64,000 bases of DNA from a bacterium (GTDB lineage Bacteria > Bacillota > Bacilli > Lactobacillales > Streptococcaceae), in NCBI GenBank assembly GCA_905221545.1, contig CAJNDO010000011.1:1-64000 (forward strand), given 5' to 3'. Position numbers and translations under genes: made by a program. Under the pieces are notes generated by a model. The model did no database searches. It was not told where the DNA came from and worked only from the letters and a program-made list of their open reading frames with translations. This document shows, piece after piece, positions 36,138 to 47,489 of the stretch. Within the stretch, counting starts at the first letter, position 1. Each line of letters opens with the position of its first letter.

Positions 36138-36683
36138 TTATTTGTCCAACAATTCTCTAATAACCTCTGGATACAACTTATACTCTGCCTCATGAATTCG
36201 TTCTTCAAAGCTGTCAATGGTATCATCAGCAAGCCGTGGCACACGCACTTGTTTGATGACCTTGCCTGTATCCACACCTGAGTCCACCCAGTGAATGGTC
36301 ACACCACTTTCAGAGACACCAGCCTGCCAAGCATCCTCGATGCCATGAGCTCCTGGAAATTCTGGCAGATAGGCTGGATGAATGTTGACAATCCGACCTT
36401 CATAGGCTGCCAATAAGGTTGGCCCAACGATTTTCATATAGCCGGCGAGGCAAACCAAGCCAATCTGGTGTTCTTCCAAGAGTTCGACAAGAGCTGCTTC
36501 GTAGTCTGCCTTGCTCTCAAACTCCTTGAGTTCAAAAGCATAGGATAGGACACCAAGCTTTTCTGCACGTTCAAGCAAATAGGCGTCACGATGGTCTGAA
36601 AAGACAAACTCCACTGGAAATTCTTCAGCAATCACCTGAAAATTTGAGCCGTTACCAGAGGCAAAAACCGCTATTTTTTTCAT
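36138..36683 (-). CDS. purN: Phosphoribosylglycinamide formyltransferase
   Basis: 181 residues. [20 protein letters not shown], the catalytic Asn/His/Asp in [20 protein letters not shown] and VDTGKVIKQ. It formylates GAR with 10-formyl-THF. Overlaps purM by 4 bases. Confidence 0.96.
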   Translation of the reverse strand: MKKIAVFASGNGSNFQVIAEEFPVEFVFSDHRDAYLLERAEKLGVLSYAFELKEFESKADYEAALVELLEEHQIGLVCLAGYMKIVGPTLLAAYEGRIVNIHPAYLPEFPGAHGIEDAWQAGVSESGVTIHWVDSGVDTGKVIKQVRVPRLADDTIDSFEERIHEAEYKLYPEVIRELLDK

Positions 36684-37702
36684 TTGATGATGACACTTTC
36701 GTTTTCTTTCTTGACGATGCGACCAATTTCATAGACTGGTTCATCCAGCAATTCCTTGACACGATCTACATTTTCAGGGCTAACTGCCAGCATGAGTCCC
36801 ACACCCATATTGAAGATTTCAAACATTTCTTCATGCTTGATTTCACCGTATTTTTCAAGGGCTTTAAAGATTGGTAAAACTGGTACCTTGCTTTCCTCAA
36901 TCTCAGCAGCCAGGTCAGCTGCAAACATACGAGGGACATTTTCGATAAAGCCACCACCAGTGATGTGGGCAATGCCGTTGACCAACTCTTCCTTGATGAG
37001 TGGCAAAACAGCCTTGACATAGATACGAGTCGGCTCAAGAAGAACTTCCTTAAGTTTCTTGCCTTCCAATTCTGGTAAGACTTCCTCACCCGTGTAGTCC
37101 GCAAAGACACGACGAACGAGTGAGTAACCATTTGAGTGAATCCCACTTGAAGCAAGTCCAAGAATCACATCACCTTCAGCTACTTTTGAACCGTCTATGA
37201 TTTGAGATTTTTCAGCCACACCGACTGCAAAACCAGCTAGATCGTAGTCATCTGCGCCGTACATACCAGGCATTTCAGCTGTTTCCCCACCAATGAGGGC
37301 AGCACCTGCCTGCACACAGCCTTCTGCCACACCAGCAACCACTTGTTCTAGTTTAGCTGGTTCATTCTTGCCAGTTGCCACATAGTCGAGGAAATAGAGG
37401 GGCTCCGCACCTGCAGCAATAATGTCGTTGACACACATGGCCACACAGTCCTGACCGATGGTATCATGCTTGTCGTACTTAATTGCCAGCATGAGCTTGG
37501 TTCCAACACCGTCAGTCCCTGAAATCAAGACGGGCTCTTTGACACCTGTTTTTGAAAGGTCAAACATACCACCAAAACCACCAAGAGCTCCCATGACACC
37601 TGCACGCTCCGTACGAGCCACGTGCTTTTTGATCCGTTCAACAACTTCATAACCCGCTTCAACATCCACACCAGATTGAGCGTATGCATTCTTATTTGTC
37701 AT
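36680..37702 (-). CDS. purM: Phosphoribosylformylglycinamidine cyclo-ligase
   Basis: 340 residues. AIR synthase with [47 protein letters not shown] and [14 protein letters not shown], all standard for the PurM/PurL fold. It makes AIR from FGAM and ATP. Sits between purF and purN with short spacing. Confidence 0.96.
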   Translation of the reverse strand: MTNKNAYAQSGVDVEAGYEVVERIKKHVARTERAGVMGALGGFGGMFDLSKTGVKEPVLISGTDGVGTKLMLAIKYDKHDTIGQDCVAMCVNDIIAAGAEPLYFLDYVATGKNEPAKLEQVVAGVAEGCVQAGAALIGGETAEMPGMYGADDYDLAGFAVGVAEKSQIIDGSKVAEGDVILGLASSGIHSNGYSLVRRVFADYTGEEVLPELEGKKLKEVLLEPTRIYVKAVLPLIKEELVNGIAHITGGGFIENVPRMFAADLAAEIEESKVPVLPIFKALEKYGEIKHEEMFEIFNMGVGLMLAVSPENVDRVKELLDEPVYEIGRIVKKENESVIIK

Positions 37703-37741
37703 TTGTTTATTCCTTTTCTTTTATGAAGAATCTTCAGTCGG

Positions 37742-39184
37742 CTACTTGTAAAAACTAGTCTTTTCTTCCAAACTTCGACGATAGTCTTCCTCATAGTCGT
37801 AGAGAGGTGTTGGGTAGTCACCGTCAAAGTAAGCGACACAGAGACCACCATTTGGTGCGTCTGTTTCAATACCAATCGAATCAATCAATCCCTCAACAGA
37901 AAGATAGGTCAGGCTATCCGCACCAATGATTTGGCGAGTTTCTTCGACCGTATGATTGGCCGCAATCAGCTCCTGACGGGTCTGGATATCAATCCCGTAG
38001 AAGCACGGATAAGCTAGCGCTGGACTGCCAATAGCAACGTGAACCTCAGTTGCACCCGCTTCTTTCAAGAGCTGAACGATACGACGAGAGGTTGTTCCAC
38101 GAACAATAGAATCATCCACCATCACTACACGTTTGCCTTTAACAACGCCTGAAACAGCAGACAATTTCATCCGCACCCCTTGCTCCCGCAATTCTTGAGT
38201 TGGTTGGATAAAGGTACGTTGCGTGTATTGATTCTTGATAAGTCCCATTTCGTTTGGCAACCCAGACTCCTCTGCAAATCCCATAGCTGCGCTGAGGGAA
38301 GAATTGGGCACACCGACCACAATATCTGCCTCATGCTTAAATTCACGCGCCAATTGGGCACCCATACGTTTACGAGCTGTATGGACATTAACGCCATGGA
38401 TGTTAGAGTCAGGACGGGCAAAATAGATATACTCCATAGAGCAAATCGCCAACTGGGTTTCATCTGTATAGCTGTCATACTGGATGCCCTTGTCATCAAT
38501 GATCACAATCTCACCTGGCTTCAAATCACGAATCCATTCAGCACCAATGACTTCAAAAGCGCAGGTTTCAGAGGAAACAACCACCGCTCCATTAGCCATT
38601 TCCCCGATAGAAAGCGGACGGAAACCATTTGGGTCAAGAGCAGCAATCAACTTGTCCTCAAACAGCAGGATATAAGCAAAGCCACCTTTGACAAGGCTGA
38701 GCGCCTCCTTGATTTTGCCCATCAGGCTAGGATTGTGACTACGACGAATGAGGTGAGCCAAGATTTCCGAGTCTGAAGTCGCGCTGAAAATCGCTCCTCT
38801 TTCTTCCAATTCCTTCTTGAGAGAGGCCGCATTGGTCAGATTTCCATTATGAGCCAATCCAAACTGCATATCGTGAAAACGGAAGAGAAAGGGCTGAATG
38901 TTATCTACAGAAGCTTCGCCAGCAGTCGCATAACGTACATGCCCAATCGCACCAGTTCCAGTTAATTTATCTAAGTTAGCAGGATTTCTGAAGACTTCTG
39001 ATAGAAGCCCCATATCGCGATGGCGCTTCAATTGTCCTTGGTCATTAGAGAGGATTCCTGCCCCCTCCTGACCACGGTGCTGAAGACTGTGGAGACCAAA
39101 GTAGGTCAATTTGGCAGCATCTGGATGCCCCCAGATACCGAAAACACCACATTCTTCATTAAGAGATTTTACTTCGTATGTCAT
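37742..39184 (-). CDS. purF: Amidophosphoribosyltransferase
   Basis: 480 residues. A mature-type N-terminus with Cys near residue 12 (NEECGVFGIWGHPDAA), a glutaminase domain and a phosphoribosyltransferase with the PRPP loop RVVMVDDSIVRGTTSRRIVQ. First committed step: PRPP plus glutamine to phosphoribosylamine; feedback-inhibited by purine nucleotides in relatives. Confidence 0.96.
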   Translation of the reverse strand: MTYEVKSLNEECGVFGIWGHPDAAKLTYFGLHSLQHRGQEGAGILSNDQGQLKRHRDMGLLSEVFRNPANLDKLTGTGAIGHVRYATAGEASVDNIQPFLFRFHDMQFGLAHNGNLTNAASLKKELEERGAIFSATSDSEILAHLIRRSHNPSLMGKIKEALSLVKGGFAYILLFEDKLIAALDPNGFRPLSIGEMANGAVVVSSETCAFEVIGAEWIRDLKPGEIVIIDDKGIQYDSYTDETQLAICSMEYIYFARPDSNIHGVNVHTARKRMGAQLAREFKHEADIVVGVPNSSLSAAMGFAEESGLPNEMGLIKNQYTQRTFIQPTQELREQGVRMKLSAVSGVVKGKRVVMVDDSIVRGTTSRRIVQLLKEAGATEVHVAIGSPALAYPCFYGIDIQTRQELIAANHTVEETRQIIGADSLTYLSVEGLIDSIGIETDAPNGGLCVAYFDGDYPTPLYDYEEDYRRSLEEKTSFYK

Positions 39185-39196
39185 TTTTTATACCTT

Positions 39197-42100
39197 TTAT
39201 TTCCCTGTGAAATAACGCACCGCTGACGCGAATAGGTGCTGGTCTTTATTTCCTGGAATATTTTGGAAAAGACCGTCTTCATAACGTTCTGAGTGTCCCA
39301 TCTTACCGATGATTTGACCGTTCTTGCTGGTAATTCCTTCGATGGCATTTACCGAACCATTCGGATTGTACTTAGAGTCCATACTTGGTTTGCCGTCAAA
39401 GGCAACATATTGGCTGAAAATTTGTCCATTGTCACGGAGCTCCGCAAATTCCTCAGCCGTCACAACAAATTTCCCTTCACCGTGCGAAACAGGAATGGCA
39501 TGAATCTCACCAACTTCCACTCCAGCAAGCCATGGTGAGTTGGTATTGGCAATCCGAGTTTCCACCATCTTGGCCACGTGTTGGTTGGCATCATTGTAGA
39601 AGAGGGTTGGGCTCGTACTTCTGGCATCCTCGAAGTTTCCGTATGGAAGAAGACCTGATTTGACCAAGGCCTGGAATCCATTACAGATACCGATAATCAA
39701 GCCACCACGAGCGATAAAGCTATCAATGGCTGCACGAACTTTTTCATTGAGCAGGATATTGACGATAAACTTAGCTGATCCATCCGGCTCATCCGCGGCT
39801 GAGAAGCCACCTGCAAAGAAGAGAATGTTTGCCTTGCCGATATTGTCAACCATAGTTTCAACTGACTTGACAATGGCTTCTTCATTCAAGGTCACGAATG
39901 GCACTAAGTTGACCTCTGCACCTTCTTTTTCGAAAGCTTTAGCTGAATCATATTCTGAGTTGGTTCCTGGGAAGACTGGGATGTAAACCACAGGTTTTTC
40001 AATAGTTTCTTTAGCTGTGATGACTGTGTTAGAAGCGACAGCTGGCACTTCAGCCAATTCTTTAGATTGAGCAAATTCTGTTGGATAAACTTCTTCCAGT
40101 TTTCCTTGGAAGGCACTGTCAAGTTTCTGTCCATCTAGCTTCACACCGTTGACAGTTAGTGTAAAGCATGTACTTGTTTGACCAATTTTCTCTACTCCAG
40201 CAATTTCTTCAGGCGATGTGAAGACAAATCCGCCCAATTGAGCTGTCAAAGCTGTCTCAAGCTCAGGCAAGGTCACCTCTGCACCGATATGGTTCCCAAA
40301 GGTAGCAAGAGCCAAACTTTCAACGACACCACCGTATTTGACAGCTGATGCAGATGTCACTTTGTAAGTTGCTTGGATGGCTTCAAACTTAGCAAAGTTA
40401 GACTTAATCAAGTCAAAATCAATCTCTGCAGAGAGGGCTTGACCTGGGATGTAGTAAATATTTTCACCAGCACCCTTAAACTCAGGAGAAAGCACCTTAC
40501 GGCTATCTACCGTCGTCACCCCAAATGCAACCAAGGTTGGTGGGACGGTTAATTCTTCAAAGGTACCAGACATAGAGTCCTTACCACCGATAGATGGCAA
40601 GCCAAGTTGGATTTGTGCTTCGATAGAACCTAGAAGGGCTGCTACTGGCTGACCAAAACGCTCTGCCTGTTTGTCCATGCGCTCGAAATATTCTTGGTAA
40701 GAGAAACGAGCCTTAGACCAGTTTGCGCCAGCAGCAATCAAACGAGCAGTTGCTTCGATAACCGCATAGGCAGCACCGTGGTATGGAGACCATTCTGCTA
40801 CATAAGGGTTGAAACCTTGAGCCATGACAGACGCGGTATGAGTCACACCATGCTGAACTGGCAATTTTTGCACAGAAGCCTCAGTTGGTGTGAGTTGGTA
40901 GCGACCACCAAGTGGGTGATTGACCGTTGAACGACCAACAGAGCAATCAAAGATCGTTTGCAAACCTTTTTGACTAGTGTGGTTGAGATCAGACAGAACC
41001 GCAAGGGTATCTGCTTCAAGTGTATCAGCGCTTGTTGTACGTTCTTCTGGGAGTTTAACATCCTTGTCCACCACCTTGGCATCGACGACCACGCGCACAC
41101 CATTGGTATCAAGGAAACGACGTTCCAAGTCGACAATCGTTTCGCCATTCCAGTGCATGACAAGATTTGTTTTTTCAGTAACTGTCGCAACGACAACAGC
41201 ATCAATATTTTCTTTGTTACATTCAGCAACGAATGCATCTACATCTTCAGGACGAACCACGACCGCCATCCGTTCTTGTGATTCAGAGATAGCAATTTCG
41301 GTACCATTCAAGCCTTGGTATTTAAGAGGCACTTTATTAAGGTCGATTTCAAGGCCGTCTGCCAATTCACCGATAGCTACACAGACACCACCAGCGCCAA
41401 AGTCATTTGATTTCTTGATAAGACGAGTGACATCGCCATTACGGAAAAGGCGTTGAATCTTGCGTTCTTCGATGGCATTCCCTTTTTGAACCTCTGCACC
41501 AGCAGTCTCTACAGACTCAACCGTTTGAACCTTAGAAGACCCTGTCGCACCACCGACACCATCACGTCCAGTCTTCCCACCGAGAAGGATAATGACATCG
41601 CCCGCTTCAGGTTTTTCACGGACAACATTGCCCTTTGGAGCCGCACCAACAACTGCACCAAGTTCCATACGTTTAGCTACAAAGCCTGGGTGGAAATATT
41701 CACGGACATAAGTCGTCGCAAGCCCAATTTGGTTACCATATGAAGAATAACCATGAGCAGCTGTCTTAGAAATGACCTGTTGTGGCAATTTCCCAGCGCG
41801 AGTTTCCGAAATTGGTGCTGTAATATCACCCGCACCAGAGATACGCATGGCTTGGTAAACGTAGGAACGGCCTGACAACGGGTCACGAATGGCTCCACCG
41901 ATACAAGTAGCCGCTCCACCAAATGGCTCAATTTCCGTTGGGTGGTTGTGGGTTTCGTTTTTAAACATGAGGAGCCAAGGTTCCTTGACACCATCAACGT
42001 CCACTTCGATTTCAACCGAGCAGGCATTGATTTCGTCAGACACCTCCATATCGTCCAAACGTCCATTAGCACGCTCATAACGACCGAAAATAGTCGCCAT

Positions 42101-42922
42101 GTCCATCAAGGTTTGTGGTTTCTCCGAACGGCCCAACTCATCACGCATGGCAATATACTTATCATAGGTTGCCTGCAATTGCTTTTGGAATTTAGATGCT
42201 GAGAAGTCGATATTTTTCAACTCTGTCTCAAAAGTTGTGTGACGGCAGTGGTCAGACCAGTAAGTGTCCAAAACCTTGAGTTCTGTTTCCGTCGGCACGC
42301 GCCCGATTGACTTGAAATAGTCTTGGATAAAGAGCAAATCATCCACTTCCATAGCCATCCCTTGCTCAGCCTTGTAGCGGGCAAAGTCTTCTGCCCTATA
42401 GCTTTCAAAGAAAGTCAATTTGGGAATGGTCTTGTCTGACTCTGAAAATTCCTGCTTGGCAATCCCAGTCGTGATGTCCTTGAAACGAGAATCAACTGGA
42501 TTGAGCAAGTAGTTCTTGACCGCTTCTAACTCAGTCGCATCAATATCTTTATTAACCAAGTAAAGTTGCGCTGTATTAACCGTCACGTCACTCGAGCTTC
42601 CCAACAAAAGTAAGGCTTCCTGTGAAGAAGCTGCACGCTGGTCAAACTGCCCTGGCAGGCTTTCAATGGCAAAGAAAGCATAGTTGGCAAGATCTGCTTG
42701 CACAGCTGCTTCATCTAAGACATGGTCTGTCACCTGCTCAGAGAAGATGTGTTTCTCTGCGGGTGCAAACAAGTCCTCTGCCAAATCAAAGACATCATAA
42801 ACTTGCACAATGCGAATACTTTTCAAAGTTGATAATCCCAAGTTATGCTGGAGCTCTCTCACCAAACTCTCTGACTTGACCTGAAAATCAGACTTTTTCT
42901 CAACAAAAATACGTTTATCCAT
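39197..42922 (-). CDS. purL: Phosphoribosylformylglycinamidine synthase, large single-chain form
   Basis: 1241 residues from ATG 42922 (MDKRIFVEKKSDFQ), with AAAGGAAT upstream. Order: N-terminal PurS-like region, two PurM-like halves (HNHPTEIEPFGGAATC; GGRDGVGGATGS-like KTGRDGVGGATGSS; SIGGKDSMSGTFE) and a C-terminal class I glutaminase (PVFPGTNSEYDSAKA; GICNGFQALV with the catalytic Cys; SHGEGKF). It converts FGAR to FGAM. The fused form is found in streptococci and Gammaproteobacteria. Confidence 0.96.
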   Translation of the reverse strand: MDKRIFVEKKSDFQVKSESLVRELQHNLGLSTLKSIRIVQVYDVFDLAEDLFAPAEKHIFSEQVTDHVLDEAAVQADLANYAFFAIESLPGQFDQRAASSQEALLLLGSSSDVTVNTAQLYLVNKDIDATELEAVKNYLLNPVDSRFKDITTGIAKQEFSESDKTIPKLTFFESYRAEDFARYKAEQGMAMEVDDLLFIQDYFKSIGRVPTETELKVLDTYWSDHCRHTTFETELKNIDFSASKFQKQLQATYDKYIAMRDELGRSEKPQTLMDMATIFGRYERANGRLDDMEVSDEINACSVEIEVDVDGVKEPWLLMFKNETHNHPTEIEPFGGAATCIGGAIRDPLSGRSYVYQAMRISGAGDITAPISETRAGKLPQQVISKTAAHGYSSYGNQIGLATTYVREYFHPGFVAKRMELGAVVGAAPKGNVVREKPEAGDVIILLGGKTGRDGVGGATGSSKVQTVESVETAGAEVQKGNAIEERKIQRLFRNGDVTRLIKKSNDFGAGGVCVAIGELADGLEIDLNKVPLKYQGLNGTEIAISESQERMAVVVRPEDVDAFVAECNKENIDAVVVATVTEKTNLVMHWNGETIVDLERRFLDTNGVRVVVDAKVVDKDVKLPEERTTSADTLEADTLAVLSDLNHTSQKGLQTIFDCSVGRSTVNHPLGGRYQLTPTEASVQKLPVQHGVTHTASVMAQGFNPYVAEWSPYHGAAYAVIEATARLIAAGANWSKARFSYQEYFERMDKQAERFGQPVAALLGSIEAQIQLGLPSIGGKDSMSGTFEELTVPPTLVAFGVTTVDSRKVLSPEFKGAGENIYYIPGQALSAEIDFDLIKSNFAKFEAIQATYKVTSASAVKYGGVVESLALATFGNHIGAEVTLPELETALTAQLGGFVFTSPEEIAGVEKIGQTSTCFTLTVNGVKLDGQKLDSAFQGKLEEVYPTEFAQSKELAEVPAVASNTVITAKETIEKPVVYIPVFPGTNSEYDSAKAFEKEGAEVNLVPFVTLNEEAIVKSVETMVDNIGKANILFFAGGFSAADEPDGSAKFIVNILLNEKVRAAIDSFIARGGLIIGICNGFQALVKSGLLPYGNFEDARSTSPTLFYNDANQHVAKMVETRIANTNSPWLAGVEVGEIHAIPVSHGEGKFVVTAEEFAELRDNGQIFSQYVAFDGKPSMDSKYNPNGSVNAIEGITSKNGQIIGKMGHSERYEDGLFQNIPGNKDQHLFASAVRYFTGK

Positions 42923-42978
42923 CAATTCTTATTCCTTTATTTCAGTTCTTGCAATGTTCCCAAACGACCTTGAGGTTG

Positions 42979-43686
42979 TTATTTCAACCCCTGCAACTTT
43001 TCCCAGACAATCTCATAAACATCTGTTAATTCTCCGAGACCTCTACGGAAAACATCCTTATCCATGTGGTTGCCATCCGCATCCCACAAACGGCAGTTAT
43101 CTGGTGAAAATTCATCTGCCAAGATAATCTTGCCATCCTTGTCAAAACCGAACTCTAGCTTAAAGTCAATCAATTTAAGCCCAATCTCAGCAAACCAAGC
43201 TTTCAAGAGCTCATTGATACGACGGGTTTCTTCCTTCAAGTAGGCAATCTGCTGGTCATCCGCAATCTGTAGGAATTTCACATGCTCGTCATTGATAAAG
43301 GGATCATCCAAGTCATCATTTTTATAGTAAAATTCGACAATCGGAGTATCAAAGGCGATACCTTCATCCACACCAAAACGTTTTGAAAAAGAACCAGCAG
43401 TATAGTTGCGGAGCACGACTTCCAAAGGAATAATCTCAACCTTTTTATTGAGTTGTTCCGTGTCTGAAAGTTTCTCCACAAAGTGAGTAGCCACACCAGC
43501 CGCATTTAATTTCTCAAAAATAAAAGATGAAATCTGATTATTCAACACTCCCTTACCCGCAATCTGCTCCTTCTTGACTCCGTTAAAAGCAGTCGCCTGG
43601 TCCTTGTAAGTTGAAATAATAAGATTTTCATCCTCAGTTGTATAGATATCTTTAGCTTTTCCCGAATAGATCAATTGTTTTGACAT
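42979..43686 (-). CDS. purC: SAICAR synthetase
   Basis: 235 residues from ATG 43686 ([15 protein letters not shown]), with AAAGGCGA upstream; an extended frame to 43776 would cover the promoter. Conserved [20 protein letters not shown] and [16 protein letters not shown]. It joins CAIR and aspartate. First gene of the purine operon. Confidence 0.96.
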   Translation of the reverse strand: MSKQLIYSGKAKDIYTTEDENLIISTYKDQATAFNGVKKEQIAGKGVLNNQISSFIFEKLNAAGVATHFVEKLSDTEQLNKKVEIIPLEVVLRNYTAGSFSKRFGVDEGIAFDTPIVEFYYKNDDLDDPFINDEHVKFLQIADDQQIAYLKEETRRINELLKAWFAEIGLKLIDFKLEFGFDKDGKIILADEFSPDNCRLWDADGNHMDKDVFRRGLGELTDVYEIVWEKLQGLK

Positions 43687-43718
43687 TTTAAAGTTCGCCT
43701 TTCGTATTACTTGAGCAC

Positions 43719-43765
43719 ATTCTACCACAAAAAACCTAAAATTACAAGAATTCAACCGAATAAAT
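43719..43765 (-). promoter_or_regulatory. Purine operon promoter, with possible PurR box
   Basis: Minus strand -35 TTGTAA (43742-43747), 17-base spacer, -10 TAGAAT (43719-43724). A CCGAA core in CAACCGAATAAAT (43753-43765, plus-strand reading) resembles the PurR box of lactic streptococci (AWWWCCGAACWWT) but matches only partly and lies nearer the promoter than usual. Promoter is well supported, the operator is tentative. Confidence 0.6.
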
Positions 43766-43793
43766 AACACATTCACTCTAAAAATCGTAAAGA

Positions 43794-43829
43794 AAAAACT
43801 GCAAGAAGTATCTTTCTCACAGTTTTAAA
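43794..43829 (-). terminator. Terminator of comAB
   Basis: Minus strand hairpin AAAACTG...CAGTTTT with further pairing of GAGAAAG and CTTCTTG, followed by TTTT, 27 bases after comB. Confidence 0.65.
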
Positions 43830-43855
43830 ATCATTTAACTCTAAAAATACGAACA

Positions 43856-45205
43856 TTACTCTTTATTCAAAAATTGATCCAAATAATAACGTAGATAACT
43901 TTTCTTGCCTGTAATCATCTGCAGACGACCTTCCACCCCGTACCGAAGTTTTTCTGCCTGCTCAGCAGTCAGATCGGTCTCCGCCTCGATTTTAAAGAAA
44001 TTCCCTTTCTCAGTCTTAGTAGCTGTCGCATCAATACTTGTAATAGTAGAATCTAGGAAAAGTTGATTCTTGGCATCATGAGTCGTAGTATAACGAACAG
44101 AGTCCCCAATCTTGATTCTAGCTACATCTTTTGAACTAAGATAGGCTGTAAGTTTGGCTTTCCCTTCTTTTTCCAAGGACGGATAGAGTTGGGCTAGTAA
44201 GGCACCTTCTGCTACCATCGTAGAATCACTAGTCTCAGGATTAAGATGAAGCACCCCATCCTCACTGGCCGTAATTTTCCCCTTGTCTAGAAGACTTCCT
44301 TGAACCTTCTTACCTGATTCCACCTCCAAGATTTTCTGATCTAAAAGAGTCAATTCCTGACCAACCTTTGCCAAGTGTTGTGATTTAAGGGATTCCAATT
44401 GACTGCTTAAGCCTGACGCATAGGCTTGCTGGGTACCTGAACCTGCATACTGGACACGGTAAGTAGCAAGACTGGATTCTAACTGAGAAAGCTGCGCTTC
44501 AACCTGCGCAACAGCCTGGGCCTTAGCTTGCGGATTTTCCTCGCCCTGAGACTTATAGGACTGGTAGAGAGAGTAGGCTAGATTCTGACTGGCCAAGGAA
44601 GCACCTGTTTCAATAGCTGACTTAGCTGTCTGGTAATCGCGAATTTTAGCCTCTGTTTGGCTGATGAGGTTACCGATTTCAGCTTGGGTTTGGCTAGCTG
44701 CTGCATTCTGGGACGCGATGGTCTCATTTTGTTGCGATGTACTAGCCCTAAGACTACCTGCTTGGCTGATGTAGTCGCGAAAGGTGGCTTGGTAGCCAAA
44801 CTTATCCTCCTCTGGAAAGTGATTCTCCCCTTCTTGCAGACTTTTTTGCAAATACTCCAATTGCTTTTTTTGATCCTTGAGCATATCCAACTGACTAGCA
44901 TAGGCCTCCGCTTGGACACCCTCTGCCCCTTCCTGATATTGAAGCAGAAGATCCCCTTTCTTAACCAGCTTATTTTCTTCCAAATGATTGACAAGAATGC
45001 GATTGTTGCTAGTTGACTGGATATTGGCAAGGATACGACTAGGCTCCACAGTAGCTCTAGTTGACAAACTCATCTCCTTCTCTGCCAAAGTTGCAAAGCC
45101 AAGCAAAAATACGAGCAGAAGGGACATGGGTACAATCACCCGACTGGAAAAATTATGATATCGACGATTATAAAACTCCGCACTTTCTAAAAATTCTGGT
45201 TTCAT
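43856..45205 (-). CDS. comB: Competence pheromone export accessory protein ComB
   Basis: 449 residues, the usual ComB length. One membrane segment at about 22-42 ([20 protein letters not shown]), a long coiled coil (100-290) and HlyD-type lipoyl/barrel strands at both sides ([36 protein letters not shown]). It joins ComA to the outside and is needed to export ComC and, in pneumococci, some Blp peptides. 12 bases after comA. Confidence 0.95.
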   Translation of the reverse strand: MKPEFLESAEFYNRRYHNFSSRVIVPMSLLLVFLLGFATLAEKEMSLSTRATVEPSRILANIQSTSNNRILVNHLEENKLVKKGDLLLQYQEGAEGVQAEAYASQLDMLKDQKKQLEYLQKSLQEGENHFPEEDKFGYQATFRDYISQAGSLRASTSQQNETIASQNAAASQTQAEIGNLISQTEAKIRDYQTAKSAIETGASLASQNLAYSLYQSYKSQGEENPQAKAQAVAQVEAQLSQLESSLATYRVQYAGSGTQQAYASGLSSQLESLKSQHLAKVGQELTLLDQKILEVESGKKVQGSLLDKGKITASEDGVLHLNPETSDSTMVAEGALLAQLYPSLEKEGKAKLTAYLSSKDVARIKIGDSVRYTTTHDAKNQLFLDSTITSIDATATKTEKGNFFKIEAETDLTAEQAEKLRYGVEGRLQMITGKKSYLRYYLDQFLNKE

Positions 45206-45217
45206 CCTCTCCTCTTT

Positions 45218-47371
45218 CTAGCTATTCACCAAATGGGCGTAAAAGCCACCCTGTGCAAGCAAATCAGCATGCTTTCCTTCTTCAACAATCTTGCCCTGAT
45301 CCAAGACAACAACCTTCTCTGTACGCTCAGCAATGGTCAAACGGTGAGCAATGAAAATCAAGGTTTTATCTAAAGCCATGAGATTATCGACAATTCGCTT
45401 CTCTGTCAAAATATCCAAACTGCTGGTCGCCTCATCCAAAATCAAGACAGGTGCATCTGTCAAGAGAGCACGCGCCAAAGCGATTCGCTGACGTTGGCCA
45501 CCTGAAATCCCTGCGCCATCTGAAGTCAATTCTGTCTGGTAATTCAGTGGCATACGCTCGATATCCTCTCGAATCTCTGCCAACTCCACCGCCCGTAAGA
45601 TGTCTTCCTGTGTCGTCCCCTCCTTGGCTCCCAAAAGAAGATTGTCCAAAATCGTCCCATTAAAGACATAAGGCTGTTGAGGTAGATAGTTGATATACTG
45701 GCGCAGGGCCTTTTTGTCAATCTGATTGAGATTGACACCACCCAGACTAATCTCTCCCTGACTTGGGTCGTAAAAATTAACCATCATCTTGGCCAAAGTC
45801 GTCTTACCTGACCCTGAAATCCCCACAAAAGCCACCTTAGAACCCTGTGGAATGGTAAAATTGATATCTGATAAGACGTCTCGACCATAGCCATACTTGT
45901 AATGAACCTGCTTGAAGGACATCTCTCCCTTCATCAAGCTCAAATCCTCAACCGTTTTCTTCTCCTCAAACTCCGAAGCTACCAGATACACTTCATTTAG
46001 ACGGTTATTGGCAACCTGCGCTGTCTGAAGCTTAGTTTGCAGATTGATGATATTTTCCAAAGGATTGGTAAAGTAAACAAGCAAGGTATTATAGGTAATC
46101 AACTGTCCCAAACTCATCTTGCCATCCATGACCAGAATAGCCCCCATCCAGAGAATGCCGACATTGAGCAAGAGATGGGCAACTTTTTTCAGAGCCTTTT
46201 GCTGACTCTCTGCCCGACTATAGGTAAAAGATTTTTTCAGATAATCCACAAATTCCTTGTCAATCTTTTGGTAACGCTGACTTTCACTGGTCAATGACTT
46301 GATAGTCTCAATACCGTTGATATCCTCGATGATAGAAGAAGACAGAACCGCATTGGCTTCCATGGTATCCCGATTCATCTTTTCAAACGGCTTCATAAAA
46401 ACAAAGATAATCACTGTGTAAATAGGAAGTGCTAATAAAGTCATGAAAAAGAGATTAGTATTTTGTGAAAATAAAACAAGAGAAATAATAACAACCGTTG
46501 ACACATCTAGGAAAATCGAAAGAATGGTCGAAGCCAGCGCATCGATGATACTGTTAGCATCCGTAAAACGAGACACGATTTCCCCTGTCCGTCGTGTCGC
46601 AAAAAAGGACATAGGCAGGTGAAAAACATGCTTGATATAGGATAAAATCACATCAATCGACAGGCGTTGCCCCAAAACAAGTAAGAGATACTCCTGAGCG
46701 TAAGACAGGACCTGCTGGAGAATATAGACGATAACCAGCCCAATAGAAATAATCCCCAGTGTCGAACGCATCTGATCTGGCACATAGGTATCAATGATAG
46801 ACTGCAGATAATAAGAACCCACAATATTAATCAAGGTGACCAAGAGTGTCGCCAAAACGATATTGGCAATCAAGCCACGCTGTTTCACTAATATAGGGAT
46901 AAAAGAGAGAAGGCCGTTTTTTTGATCCTTATGAGGCTTGTAGTCTGGACTAGGTGCCATAAAAAGAGTCACTCCTGTCCATTCTTCCGCAAAACGCTCA
47001 CGTGGCAGTTTTGTCAATTTCACCCCAGGATCTGGATCAGCAATATGAATGCTGTTCTTATCCTGCCCAGTCACCACATAGTAGTGAAGCAATTTTCCTT
47101 CCTTAAGCACATGGGCAACAAAAGGAAAAGTCAAATCTGGCAAGTCAAAAAGCGTCATATCCGCCTTAATTGCTCTCGTATCAAAGCCAATCTCCTCTGC
47201 CACCTTGACCAAGCCCAAAGCCGTTGTCCCATCCATGGTCGTCTTGGCCAATTCTCGCAAGTGAGCCAAAGAATAGTAGCTACCATAGTAGCCAAAGACC
47301 ATAGCTAATGAAGCTACACCGCAGTCCATCTGATCCACTTGCGGACGATAGTGACGTTTCCCAAATTTCAT
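45218..47371 (-). CDS. comA: Peptidase-containing ABC exporter ComA
   Basis: 717 residues from ATG 47371 (MKFGKRHYRPQVDQMDCGVA), which gives the known ComA length. N-terminal C39 peptidase with the catalytic Cys in QMDCGVASLAM and His in LLHYYVVTGQD; six membrane segments (about 165-460); ABC domain with Walker A GISGSGKTTLA, signature SGGQRQRI and Walker B VLILDEATSSLD. It cleaves double-glycine leaders and exports the product. It is the natural exporter for the GG peptides encoded upstream. Confidence 0.96.
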   Translation of the reverse strand: MKFGKRHYRPQVDQMDCGVASLAMVFGYYGSYYSLAHLRELAKTTMDGTTALGLVKVAEEIGFDTRAIKADMTLFDLPDLTFPFVAHVLKEGKLLHYYVVTGQDKNSIHIADPDPGVKLTKLPRERFAEEWTGVTLFMAPSPDYKPHKDQKNGLLSFIPILVKQRGLIANIVLATLLVTLINIVGSYYLQSIIDTYVPDQMRSTLGIISIGLVIVYILQQVLSYAQEYLLLVLGQRLSIDVILSYIKHVFHLPMSFFATRRTGEIVSRFTDANSIIDALASTILSIFLDVSTVVIISLVLFSQNTNLFFMTLLALPIYTVIIFVFMKPFEKMNRDTMEANAVLSSSIIEDINGIETIKSLTSESQRYQKIDKEFVDYLKKSFTYSRAESQQKALKKVAHLLLNVGILWMGAILVMDGKMSLGQLITYNTLLVYFTNPLENIINLQTKLQTAQVANNRLNEVYLVASEFEEKKTVEDLSLMKGEMSFKQVHYKYGYGRDVLSDINFTIPQGSKVAFVGISGSGKTTLAKMMVNFYDPSQGEISLGGVNLNQIDKKALRQYINYLPQQPYVFNGTILDNLLLGAKEGTTQEDILRAVELAEIREDIERMPLNYQTELTSDGAGISGGQRQRIALARALLTDAPVLILDEATSSLDILTEKRIVDNLMALDKTLIFIAHRLTIAERTEKVVVLDQGKIVEEGKHADLLAQGGFYAHLVNS

Positions 47372-47447
47372 ATTCATCTCCTTTTTCCTAAACTCATCTG
47401 ATAATATCTATCTTACCCCAATTCCCAAACAAAAACCGGACTTCCTC

Positions 47448-47477
47448 CCCAAATGCGCCTATCCACCTCCCAACTGC
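47448..47477 (-). promoter_or_regulatory. ComE-binding direct repeat before comAB
   Basis: Minus strand GCAGTTGGG, 12 bases, GCATTTGGG. This fits the ComE box (two 9-base repeats, aCAnTTcaG-like, 12 apart) and corresponds to the early-competence promoter of comAB in pneumococcus. It lies about 75 bases before the start codon. Confidence 0.8.
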
Positions 47478-47489
47478 ACTTTTGGGATA

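Noticed and set aside
41889..42202. Antisense ORFs within purL and other pur genes
   Set aside because: Long opposite-strand frames are shadows from codon bias; none has a credible start signal or family resemblance.
43751..43765. Firm PurR operator
   Set aside because: Only the CCGAA core matches the consensus and the distance to the promoter is atypical, so it is mentioned only as tentative.
43687..43776. N-terminal extension of PurC
   Set aside because: It would cover the -10 and -35 of the operon promoter; the start at 43686 has its own ribosome site and family length.
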